A stretch of 58,520 nt of DNA. It comes from Chrysochromulina tobinii. Taxonomy: Eukaryota > Haptophyta > Prymnesiales > Chrysochromulinaceae. Below the pieces are notes generated by a model that was not told where the DNA came from, searched no databases, and saw only the letters and a program-made list of their open reading frames with translations. The translations under genes were made by a program, and so were the position numbers. This document shows positions 45,908 through 54,767 of the stretch, in pieces (position 1 is the stretch's first letter; every line of letters begins with the position of its first letter). The DNA lies in NCBI GenBank assembly GCA_001275005.1, contig JWZX01003100.1, positions 1 to 58,520 on the forward strand. The letters are read 5' to 3'.

Positions 45908-46840
45908 GCGCGATCGCTCCGCAAGTCCGGAAATACTACGTAGCAATTTAGGGGAGAGTGCGTTGTCGCGGGCGGGTGCGCGATACCGTGGGATCCCACG
46001 ATATCGTGGACGGGCTCACGATATCGTGCCGACACTATAACGGCACGCGGGTACGATATCGCGCCGCCCTACGGTATCCGATCGCGAGTGTGCGCGATAT
46101 CGTTCACCGCACACGAGATCGCGACCCCCCGTCGATATCGCACAAACCAACGATGAGTAATGGGATGGCGTAGCGGGGTTGTGGTGATCGTTGATGCCAC
46201 TCGTCACCCGGGCGGAGGTATCGGCTTGTTACTAAGCCCTCCTAAGGGTGCCGGGTGTATGGCTCCGCCGCTCGTGCGGTGCCGCTCGTCGGTGGGGCTC
46301 CGCTCCACCCGCGCGCGCGAGCGCCGTTAAGCACTCCATACGATACTACTCGCGCCACGTAAGCGGCAACTGTAACAAATATCCTGATATTAAACACTAA
46401 TTAAACGCAGAAAGCACACTCGGACGCGACCGAATATTTCATGGCGTGTGGCTCGCACCACGGACATGACCACGGACCGGACAGGACGCAGACAAGCGAG
46501 TTCCGATCCGTTTGTTCTGTCCAAACTTCCATGCTCATGAAGGTGGGAACGCGAACGGATCCTTCTCCCCCTCATCTCATGGCCCATGCTTCAATGCACG
46601 TGATTCGGTGCTTGAATGGCCTCCGCGGCCTCTTTCACCCCCTTCAACCTGGCCTGCACTTTGTGTCCCTATCCGCTGCATGAGGCGAGCCCGCGAAGCG
46701 CAGAGGCAGTTTCGAGAGGGGAGAGCCGAGACCCCTCTCCAGCCGAGACCCCGCGCCTTTCGCCTCGTCCACGAGCCACGTGCTCACCCCCAACCATCCA
46801 AGCTCGTCCCCAAACATCCAAGCCTCTCGTGATGAAGTTC
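45908..46840. other. Intergenic with CGATATCG cluster
   Basis: Between two convergent genes (CRAL-TRIO and BTB). Holds the palindrome cluster at 45996-46140; the rest shows no gene or repeat. Just before the BTB stop, CAAACATCCAAGCCTC.CGTGATG occurs twice (46813-46835 and 46843-46865), partly inside the coding end. Confidence 0.5.
45996..46140. promoter_or_regulatory. Cluster of five CGATATCG palindromes
   Basis: CGATATCG occurs at 45999-46006, 46019-46026, 46054-46061, 46095-46102 and 46133-46140. The first two are extended to CACGATATCGTG, the first even to a 14-bp palindrome. Half-sites (CGATACC, GGTATCCGATCG, GAGATCG) fill the gaps. It looks like an array of binding sites for a dimeric factor, or a methylation or origin-type element; the function is unknown. 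Confidence 0.5.
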
Positions 46841-48629
46841 TCAAACATCCAAGCCTCCCGTGATGCCCTCGGCGATGAAAGCGCGCACCTTGCGGCTGAA
46901 GAGCGACTTGGAGCCAAGAAAGGGGAGGAGCTCAGCCACAAGCTTGGCGAGGGCATCGGGCCCGAGAGCGCCCATGAAAGCGCACGTGAGGGTCGATGCC
47001 CATGGGGTTCCATTCCCGTAGCTCCAGAGCTGTTCGACGTTTGCGGCCTGCACGGCCGGGGACGCGCTCGCCAAAAGGCGCATCACGATATGCGGGATCT
47101 CGGAGGCCAGCCCCGCTTTGAAGTGGGTGAGTGTGGCAAGGGGGAGCAGACCATAGAGCTCTTGCGCGTCGAAGCGCCGCCCATCGCTCAGCCAGAGGGT
47201 CGCGCGCTCTCGAAGGAGGAAGCCGACGGGGCCTTGGAAGGACGCCGAGTACGCCATGCCACGCGGCAGCACAATGGGCAGTAACCGGGCCAGGTCGGGC
47301 GCGCTGAGCGCCCTTCGATCCAGCAGTTGCGGCAGCAGTTCGAGCAGCAGCGGCGTGCACGCCGCGCACGCCACGATGTGAGGCTGGAGGGCAAAGCGAA
47401 TCATCCTCTCCGTCTCAGCGATAGAGGGGGGCGGCCCGATTAGAGCAGGCTCGACACAGCACCGTAGAAAGGCTGCGAGGCCCAAAGCCGCGTCCGGCGC
47501 GTACCCAAGACCAGCAAACGAGCCTTTAAGGGGGGGCTCGACCGAGCTAGCGAATGCGCGCATCGAATGGCTGTCACCATTCGGCACGCCTTCCATCCAT
47601 TCTGGGATCCACTCGGGCTCGGGTGGCGACGTCTCGAGAGCGGGTGGCGTAGTCGGTCGCGGGCTGGGCGCGAGAGATTGCAATCGGGACCAGATGGGTG
47701 CAGAGAGGGCGGGCCGCGCACGCGAGAGGGAGGAGAGCTCGCGAAACAACGCTTCCGCACCTGGCTTGAGCACGAGCAATGGTGCCGCCTGGGCCGCCGC
47801 GGACGGGGCGCCGCCGCCGCCATCGACGGTGGCCTCGTGGCCCGGGGACATTGGTGGGGCCAGGAGCGGCTGGCGACTGACAGCGCTGCCACACGTGCTT
47901 CGGCTGAAGCACCTGCAGAGTCGAATCCACCTCGTCCGCAGTGCGAGTGGCTATCTGGAGCCAACGTACGAGCACCTCAGTCTGCGCCCCGTCGAGACTC
48001 TTGTCGGAGCCCATGGCACTGAGCATCGATTTGATCTGCATCGGCGACATCGCATGCAGCAGGCGGCTTCCGTCGAGCCGGAGCCGTTGCTGCACCGCGT
48101 CCCCGCCCTCGCCGGCCGCGTGCCGTAGCCGCTCGCAGTCGTCGGCGGTTCGCACGCGGCGCTCGCAGAGCACGCGCAGGTGAGGCATGAGCGCGTCCTG
48201 CATCAGAAAATCAGCTGTCTGCAGCAGCGCCAGCGTGCTCTCGAGCCCGCCCGTGTCGGAGAGCTCGACGGTGAGCAGACCAGTAGCCTTAGCCGCCGCC
48301 CAGTACAGCAGCGCCACGCACGCTTCGACTGTGCACCCAGCAGGCAGCCGGAGCTCGCGCCGACGGCTACGCTGCTGCGTGCCCACCGACGTCGTCATCA
48401 TAACCTCGAGGTAAGGCACGTGCTTCAAAGCCTTGCTGAGCAGCGCGACCGTCTGGCACTTGTCTGAACCCATGCCGACAACGTCAAAGACGTGCAGACT
48501 ACTGCCGTCTTCACGGAGGCACGCGTGCTTGGCGAGTGGTTCGCAGCCGTCGGTGCCCGCGCTGTCTTCGGAATCACTGTATTTGGCGTGGCCCTCGAAG
48601 GTTCGCTTCGGTGCCTTGTCGTCGCTCAT
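46841..48629 (-). CDS. BTB/POZ-domain protein (frame change inside)
   Basis: From the ATG at 48629 (MSDDKAPKRTFEG). A BTB fold is visible at about residues 35-140: LHVFDVVGMGSDKCQTVALLS, HVPYLEVMMTTSVG, ELRLPAGCTVEACVALLYWA and ALLQTADFLMQDALMPHL. A BACK-like helical region follows (CERRVRTADDCERLRHAA through ALMPMQ/EVLVRWLQIATRT). Near 47840-47880 the sense text moves to another frame, in which a 330-residue helical, leucine-rich region continues (LFRELSSLSRARP, LLLELLPQLLDRRALSAPDLARLLP) to the stop at 46841. A short intron or an indel must link them; I could not fix the junction. BTB proteins commonly serve as Cullin-3 substrate adaptors; that role is inferred, not shown. Confidence 0.7.
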
Positions 48630-48975
48630 GCTGATGATGATGATGCTCTCGGCCGCACGTGGCGATGCGTGCTCAATCCGTGCACTCAATCCGGTGAGTG
48701 CGCGGCGCCTCATATCATTTCAGAGTTCCTTAAAAGGAAGGCTGTTGAGAGTTTTACTGGTTGAACTAAGTGGCAAGACCGAAGGGACCCCTGGCTATTT
48801 TATGCACATGGAAGCATGTGCAACAATGAGCTCGCAGGGCCTCAAGTCCGTCAGTCAGTTCGTCGCGGTCCCCCCGCTCAATCAATACCGGATTTACCGG
48901 TACATGTACACCACCAGGACCACCGTGGTCCTGGACAAAATCTGAAATGAAGGTTAAATGAAGGGGGTATGTACC

Positions 48976-49041
48976 GTCTCAAAGGATGGCTCCGCACCCC
49001 TCGGTCAACACAAGTACTGAGTACATGTACTCGCTCTCTCG
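48976..49041 (+). repeat. Dispersed repeat R2, copy 1
   Basis: CGTCTCAAAGGATGGCTCCG, then CACCCCTCGGTCAACACAAG and TACTGAGTACATGTACTCGC. The same words in the same order occur at 52796-52896. It sits 125 bp upstream of R1 copy 2. Confidence 0.7.
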
Positions 49042-49165
49042 GGTCTCTCCATCATGCGAGTGTAGAGGTTGGTTTCTCGACCCAGCGAGCAGCGTGCAGG
49101 CTGCAGGGACGTGTTCCTTGTCCACGCTTTCTCGCTTTCACTGCCCTCTATGCTGATTCTATGCT

Positions 49166-49450
49166 GACGGGCGGGATTGTGATAGACGATCAGGTGGGGT
49201 GTGTGGGGGTGGGTATCAATTGGGAGGTATTGCATTGTCAGCCATCATCATACCTTTGCCGTCGTTGTCGTGTCGCTGGGCCTCTGCTGTCCGCGCCATC
49301 TTGGGGCGCTTTAGAGTTTAGTCGATCATGTCGAGCATCCACGGGCCGATCTTTTTTCCCGTCCGCTGCAGCTTGCCCGCATGGCTTGCCCCGTTGCCCG
49401 TCGCTGAGTGTTCGCGCGTCCGCTAGTATCTTGTCCGGCTTGCGTGGTCC
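49166..49450 (+). repeat. Dispersed repeat R1, copy 2
   Basis: Matches 2409-2668 in three blocks at nearly the same spacing: GGGCGGGATTGTGATAG (49169-49185), the ATCATGTCGA..ATCC.CGGGCCGATCTTT block (from 49325) and CTAGTATCTTGTCCGGCTTGCG. Identity outside the blocks is low. Confidence 0.7.
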
Positions 49451-50121
49451 GCAGGGCGCGTTGCAAGCCGAATAAAGCCGATGCGCGATGGAATTACAAT
49501 TGCCGAATTATAGCGAGATAGCGACGAAAAAAACTTGGGGTTTTTTGTGGGGTTTTTTCGTGGTTTTTTTCTTACTTCTTAGTTTGGACATTGCGGTTTA
49601 GGTCGTAACGTTTAAAAACGTAAGCGAAGCGGTAAGGAGCCGAGCGGTCACGTCGTCGAAAACAAGCCTCTAGCCTGGCTATCGTGTGTGCGCGCAACAT
49701 CGAACATGAACGTCAACATCCCGCGTACTGCACGTACCCCACTCCCAGGAGCCAGGTGCCAGGAGGAGAACGCTGGTCTCTGACTGTGACAGTGTGACTC
49801 CGCGCTGCCTACATTGTACTGTAGGCTGTGCTGTGTGCTCCTACCAACTTGGCGCCTAATCGCACCGCATGTACCTAATAACACACCAGGGATCGCGCCC
49901 CGGCCGCGCCGTCGACCGCGCCGCGGTCCGCATTGCGTGGGAGACACAGCCCACAGGACACACACACAGTGTTGCGGGGGCCCTTATTCGAGGGGGGGGT
50001 GCGTTCGCAGGCGGATCCAGCACGGGGCCCGCCTATCCATCGCGTCGGGGGGCATGCATGGCTCAACTGAATGGCCCTAGCCAGGATAACGAGGTCCATT
50101 GAGACCCTCAATTTGATCGGA

Positions 50122-52434
50122 TCAATCCAGCGCCTGAACGCCGGAGGTCGAGCGCCATGACGAGAGCTCGTCGGGGAGCTCCTTCCACTTGACCGGCTCG
50201 TTGCCAAGCAGGTGATGCCACTGTGAGACGCCACCCGCCTCGTATTTGATCCTGTGCGCTGGCTTACCCTTGTCCCAGCGCACATCGACCACGTGCCCTG
50301 AAAACCACTGCTTGGAACCCGTCCACCATACGCTGATGCGCTTTTGCAGCAGCGTATCCTTCTCACGCAGCTCGTCGTCGGAGCTGTCGGAGGGTGGAAC
50401 CCAGTCTGACGCCGAGGCGAGCTCTGGCTTGCGAGGCGAGAAGGGCTTGGATAGCTTGCGTTTCTTGGCGTTGAGTGGGATATCACCATTATCGGAGCTC
50501 TCCCCGTCGACTGCATGCTCCTCGGCGCCATGGTGTACGTGCGCCATAGTGAGCGTGTCGGCTGCGTGCTCCACGGCGCTGCTACTGCTCCTGCCCACTG
50601 CTGCCGCCTGCACCTCCCTATCCATTACCGCACCCTCGGACGTCGGCGAAGCGCCGTCGCCCAACACGACGCCACCGCCCAACGCGACGCCACCGCCCAA
50701 CACGACGCCGCCGCCAAACGACGAGCCGCCGCCGCCGCCGCTACCACCCGCCGCATTATGCAGACGAATGGCCTCGGCGATGGAGCGCGCCTTCTCCCCA
50801 TTCGGCCCATGGAAGGTGGGATAGGTCCTCGAGTTAGCATGATGTACCTTCTCCCGCCATCCATGGGGAAGCACCTTGCTGACCGTACGCGGCCGCTTTG
50901 GTAGCTTCGGCGCAGGCGCCGCCGTGGGCTGGTTCTCGCGGCGCACCGTGCCCTTCTCAAGCAGTTCTTCGTCGGAGCTGTCGGCGGGGTCCACCTGCTC
51001 AGTGGCCACCACCTCCGCGTCCACCCCGTCCTTTTCCTCATCCTCGGCCTCGCCGTCGTCGTCCTCGCCATCGCTCGACTCCGACGACTCCGACGACGAA
51101 CCACTGCCGCAACCGCCGCCGCCGCCGCCGCCGCTACCACCCGCCGCATTATGCAGACGAATGGCCTCGGCGATGGAGCGCGCCTTCTCCCCATTCGGCC
51201 CATGGAAGGTGGGATAGGTCCTCGAGTTAGCATGATGTAGCTGCTCCCGCCATCCATGGGGAAGCACCTTGCTGACCGTACGCGGCCGCTTTGGTGGTCT
51301 TGAGTGGGTCTCTGTCAGCTGAGAATCGTGAGCGCCATCGTGGGCACCCTCCGCTTCCACTTCCACACGCTCCGCTGCACGCGTCGCCTTGGCCGCCGCC
51401 CTCGATTCCTTGTTCGCCTCGCGTACCTTGCGCGCTGCAGCCCTATCTGCAGCCGCCTTCTCCTGCGCTGCCATCTCAGCCGCAGCCCTTTCGGCAGCGC
51501 GAGCGGCGGCTGCCTTCTCCTTATCAGCTTTGAGGCGTGCCCGGGACGACGCCTCGTCGCGTTCTGCCTCGAGCCGCGCCTCCTTCTCAGCCTCCAGCTC
51601 TGCATGCCGCTGCGCCCTCTCGGCCGTTGCCTTGGCGGCCGCGGCCGCTGCGCGCTCCTCGCGTGCCCGCTGCTCGGCCGCCGCCCTCTCGGCAGCAGCC
51701 CTCCGCAACTTATCCTCCTCCGCGAGTCGGTTGGCGCTGATCTCCCAAGGCATGAGCTCCTCCTCGTCCTCTGCGTGCCTCGAGAGCTCCTCCTTGGCTT
51801 TGGCCAGAAACTCGCGCGTCTTGTGCCGCTGCTCTTCCTCCTGCACCCTGGCCAACTCTTCCACCATGGCCTGATCCGCACGCATCCGAAGCCGCTCGCG
51901 CTGGCGCATGTCCTCGTGCTGCTTGCGCGCCGCCGCGTCGGCCTCGTCGGCCGCATCCGCGCGTGCCTCGTGGACAAACGTGGCGCGGTTGGTCGTTGAC
52001 CTGCCGTCCCTGGAATCCTTGCCCGTGCCCTTAGATCCCTTGCCTGGTTTCTTGGACCTGGATGGTGATGCGAACGGCAACGGTGGTGGCTCGGTGGATG
52101 CAGAAGCACGTGGCAGTGGCAGCAGCGCGGGAGCGGGTAACAGGAGAGGCGCCTGTAATGGCAACAGAGGCAGAGTCGCTATCGTGGGTAAAAGAGGCAG
52201 AGGCCCCGTAGGTATTGTGTGTGGGGGCATCGGCGGCGGCGGTTGCGGCGGCATCATTTGCGGCGGTGGCGGCGTGGACGCCAGGTCTGGTATGACGGCG
52301 CGGCGCCAGCTTGGTTGGGCTCCAACGCCAGAGACTTTTGATGAGCTGTTCGCTGTGGTCGTGGGCGTCGGTGCCGCCGTGTGGGTCCGACCGAGCAGAG
52401 AGTGGAAGGAGTAGCCTTGTGTCCTCGCGCGCAT
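50122..52434 (-). CDS. Nuclear protein with two MBD-like domains and a Tudor-like domain
   Basis: About 770 residues from the ATG at 52434. A proline-rich N-terminus is followed by a basic stretch (RSKKPGKGSKG) and a long Ala/Glu/Arg coiled coil (about 160-360). Two nearly identical modules of about 45 residues (VSKVLPHGWREQLHHANSRT then YPTFHGPNGEKARSIAEAIR) fit the methyl-CpG-binding-domain pattern LPxGW ... Y..PxGxxxRS...; they are separated by a glycine/acidic segment. At the C-terminus RISVWWTGSKQWFSGHVVDV and KYEAGGVSQWHHL resemble a Tudor-type barrel. A chromatin reader of methylated DNA and histone marks is the best inference. The paired modules come from a recent DNA duplication (see repeat entry). 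No intron seen. Confidence 0.75.
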   Translation of the reverse strand: MRARTQGYSFHSLLGRTHTAAPTPTTTANSSSKVSGVGAQPSWRRAVIPDLASTPPPPQMMPPQPPPPMPPHTIPTGPLPLLPTIATLPLLPLQAPLLLPAPALLPLPRASASTEPPPLPFASPSRSKKPGKGSKGTGKDSRDGRSTTNRATFVHEARADAADEADAAARKQHEDMRQRERLRMRADQAMVEELARVQEEEQRHKTREFLAKAKEELSRHAEDEEELMPWEISANRLAEEDKLRRAAAERAAAEQRAREERAAAAAAKATAERAQRHAELEAEKEARLEAERDEASSRARLKADKEKAAAARAAERAAAEMAAQEKAAADRAAARKVREANKESRAAAKATRAAERVEVEAEGAHDGAHDSQLTETHSRPPKRPRTVSKVLPHGWREQLHHANSRTYPTFHGPNGEKARSIAEAIRLHNAAGGSGGGGGGGCGSGSSSESSESSDGEDDDGEAEDEEKDGVDAEVVATEQVDPADSSDEELLEKGTVRRENQPTAAPAPKLPKRPRTVSKVLPHGWREKVHHANSRTYPTFHGPNGEKARSIAEAIRLHNAAGGSGGGGGSSFGGGVVLGGGVALGGGVVLGDGASPTSEGAVMDREVQAAAVGRSSSSAVEHAADTLTMAHVHHGAEEHAVDGESSDNGDIPLNAKKRKLSKPFSPRKPELASASDWVPPSDSSDDELREKDTLLQKRISVWWTGSKQWFSGHVVDVRWDKGKPAHRIKYEAGGVSQWHHLLGNEPVKWKELPDELSSWRSTSGVQALD
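50752..51294. repeat. Recent 390-bp-period duplication in the MBD-like gene
   Basis: The 150 bp at about 50752-50905 and at 51141-51294 are almost identical (roughly four mismatches, all around the CTTCTC/CTGCTC segment), covering the MBD-like module. The intervening acidic/glycine sequence is unique. The low divergence of synonymous sites implies recent duplication or gene conversion. Confidence 0.85.
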
Positions 52435-53211
52435 CCTTCCTCCCTCCTGGTATCCTGCGCCGCCCTCCGTCGCTGCTGCTGCTGGGTTCACACCCGTCGT
52501 TCACAGTCAGTCAGTAAATTTGTCCCCTGCCGCGAGGGGGGGGGGGAAGGAAGTGCACGCGCTCACACGTGCGGTGCCTTGGGCCGGTGTGTGGCCTTCG
52601 GTCGGCCGAAGATGAGCGTCTGGGGACACGCTGGTGCCGATAGCCCCTCTTACAAAGTTGCATGCATCCCACGATTCGCACACCCTTATTTGGAACCTAT
52701 TTGAGTTATGTGTGTTTTAGACGCGAGGACTGCGCACCAGCTCTAGATTGTACAAAGGGGCCCTGCAAAGGGGTGCTTATAGACTGAGCCCAACGCGACG
52801 TCTCAAAGGACGGCTCCACGATAATCGTCTCAACGGACAGCTCCGCACCCCTCCGCTCGGTCAGCACATAGCACACGCCTCACAAGTACTGAGTACTCGC
52901 TCTTCAAATGGCTCATCTCGACGTCTCTTACTCGAAAAATTATTTTATATTTTATTAAGAGCAAAGAGGTGTGCTACAGTGTACAGTGCGTGCGAGCTGC
53001 GGTGAGGCATATGGTCTCTCCCAGTCCCACGCCGCCTGCACCAGAGTGTTTAGATGGCATCCCGAAAAAGTTGAAGCAGCCTGTACACACGACATGTACC
53101 GGTACGAATCGAGACGTGCCTCTTGCGCGCAACACCTGGCGTCTGGGCACTGGGGTCGACACATTTCTTTGAGTGCGACCAGCTCCTCAGGCATCGATTC
53201 TCCAACGAAGG
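52435..53211. other. Intergenic with R2 copy
   Basis: Contains R2 copy 2 (52796-52896) and an AT-rich stretch (52935-52968, TTATTTTATATTTTATTAAG). A minus-strand frame at 52955-53194 continues past the TAF12 stop and might be a further exon or chance. Confidence 0.45.
52796..52896 (+). repeat. Dispersed repeat R2, copy 2
   Basis: CGTCTCAAAGGACGGCTCCA is followed by a second, diverged CGTCTCAACGGACAGCTCCG, then CACCCCTCCGCTCGGTCAGC and CACAAGTACTGAGTACTCGC. It is longer than copy 1 because the first motif is duplicated. Confidence 0.7.
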
Positions 53212-53774
53212 CTACCTGTGCGCGATCGACTTGCTCCTGCGCACCTCCTGTTTTCGACTCTTGTGCACCTCGGTCTCATTTTTCTTCCTGATGACCTTGA
53301 GCTCGCCCGTGTGGTCGCCCACACCCACCAGCCGCATGTTCCAATTCATCTCTGTGAAAACGCAGAGAAGTGGGGGGTGGGTTGCAGCACTGATCACTTA
53401 AACGTTGCGGACGAGTGGGCGTGCAACAGGCGGCACAGACTCCGGCCCCGAGAGAGCTCGTCCTCACGACAGGAGCCCGCTGTGCGTACCGAGGGCAAGC
53501 TGGATGTCCTTTGCCTCGAGGGTCGTGCCCCCGCGGTGCACTGCGAGCTCGCACGCAAAGGCTGCGACGTTCTCGACAAAGTCGTCGGCAATGTCCTGCA
53601 TTACCTGATATTTGCGAGTCGCGACGCGTGAGCCTTGCGCATTTGATGCCATGGAAGAATTGCGTGGGAAGCTGCGCTCACTCGCTCAGCCTCGCGGTCT
53701 AGTTCCACCCGTTGGTCCACCTGCTTCGCCAGTTCCTGCAGGATTTGCGAGGGCAGATAGTCCGAACGCTCCAT
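53212..53774 (-). CDS. TAF12: TAF12, TFIID/SAGA histone-fold subunit (three exons)
   Basis: No single long frame shows this gene. Three short exons join in frame: 53774-53682 (93 nt), 53604-53490 (115 nt) and 53351-53212 (140 nt). Introns are 77 nt (GTGAGC ... ATATCAG, phase 0) and 138 nt (GTACGC ... TTTCACAG, phase 1). The product is about 115 residues. Exon 1 gives LPSQILQELAKQVD and QRVELDREAER, exon 2 VMQDIADDFVENVAAFACEL then HRGGTTLEAKDIQLAL, exon 3 EMNWNMRLVGVGD and a basic tail. This follows the TAF12 histone fold: helix, VD, IADDF, TLExKDxQLxLE, then WNM..PG. TAF12 pairs with TAF4 in TFIID and with Ada1 in SAGA. The short N-terminus is normal for a minimal histone-fold TAF. An upstream in-frame extension is open but unsupported. 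Confidence 0.9.
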
Positions 53775-54667
53775 TGGTTCGAAGGCTCTGATATGCCTCT
53801 GAGGCTGCCGCCGAGCAGGCGAAGCACTTTTCCGGAGGACGCGATATCTGTGAATTGGCTATAAATCTGTGAACTGGCTGTAAAGTCCACGCACAAAGGT
53901 GTCGAGTAGGGGCGTGGGCCTCCAGGTGTAGGTTTGGGGTTGAATCGTAGAGCCGACTGTCAAGCGGTTTAAAGCGGTAACTAAGCGGTAACCTTACTAC
54001 ATTACTACTTTACTAGTAGGCACCCGCAGGTGTACCGCTGACTCCGTGAGGTGTACCCTCGACGCCGCGCTGGCCGATGAACCCATCGAATGAACCCATA
54101 TTGCCATTCACCACACTGTCACTCACAGGGCCTGGCCGTCACCCGTCACGCGTCAGGCCGTCGCTAGCCTCTCCATCGGCATCGTTGATTCAGAAAGTTG
54201 ATTCTCACTATCTCAGCGGACAAAGCGCCCTCCGAGCCTCGACACGCGCCCGGGGCGCGCCTCGGCGATCCGCGATCCCGATCGTGCATCCGGTCCGGGA
54301 AGCGGCCGTTCCCCGTTCGGATTAATATACATTGAACGTTCGGTATTTCCTTTTCCGGTTGCTTCGCGGACCGTCGGCCGGGCTCCGGGCCAGCTCGTCC
54401 CGTTGTCCCCGCGCCGCCCGGCCCTGGGCCGGTTGAACGAGTCAAAACAACCCCGAGCACACGCACAGACCAAGAGAACAAATCGCTAATTTAAGACCAA
54501 ATGAAAATACACAGCAGTCCAGGTGTCTCACTTTCACCGATTGAGCATCGTATCGCCCATCGATCGCTGGTCGATCCCTGTGACCGATTTCGTATTACGT
54601 GTTCATGTGGGGAATCACGTCATGCATCTCCTGCCATCCGCTGGAACAGGCACAGCAATCGTGGCGG
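53775..54667. other. Intergenic, possible last exon of the neighbouring gene
   Basis: Upstream of TAF12 and downstream of the membrane-protein gene. Contains AAGCGGTAA words (53969-53990) and TTACTACATTACTACTTTAC. A 3' exon of the membrane-protein gene may lie around 54600-54640 (CTGTTCCAG and GGATGGCAG are candidate acceptors), but this is not proven. Confidence 0.4.
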
Positions 54668-54767
54668 CTCAGCAGCTCACCTGCACCGAGGGTAGATACG
54701 GCCGCGCCCCTACTGAACGAGAAGAGCCGTCACCTAGATTCGAACCGAATGCCGTCGCGATACTTAC

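Larger units (their letters stand above)
48630..50121. other. Intergenic with R2 and R1 repeats
   Basis: Contains R2 (48976-49041), R1 (49166-49450) and a run of T6-T7 tracts separated by GGGG or GTGG at 49527-49575. No gene was recognised. Confidence 0.5.

Noticed and set aside
46616-47284. Plus-strand frame of 222 codons opposite the BTB gene
   Set aside because: The minus strand carries a clearly more protein-like, leucine-rich frame in the same interval.
54735-54760. GGTTCGAATC on the minus strand as a possible tRNA T-loop
   Set aside because: The flanking bases do not form a T-stem or acceptor stem and no anticodon arm is upstream; it lies in an intron just after a strong donor.
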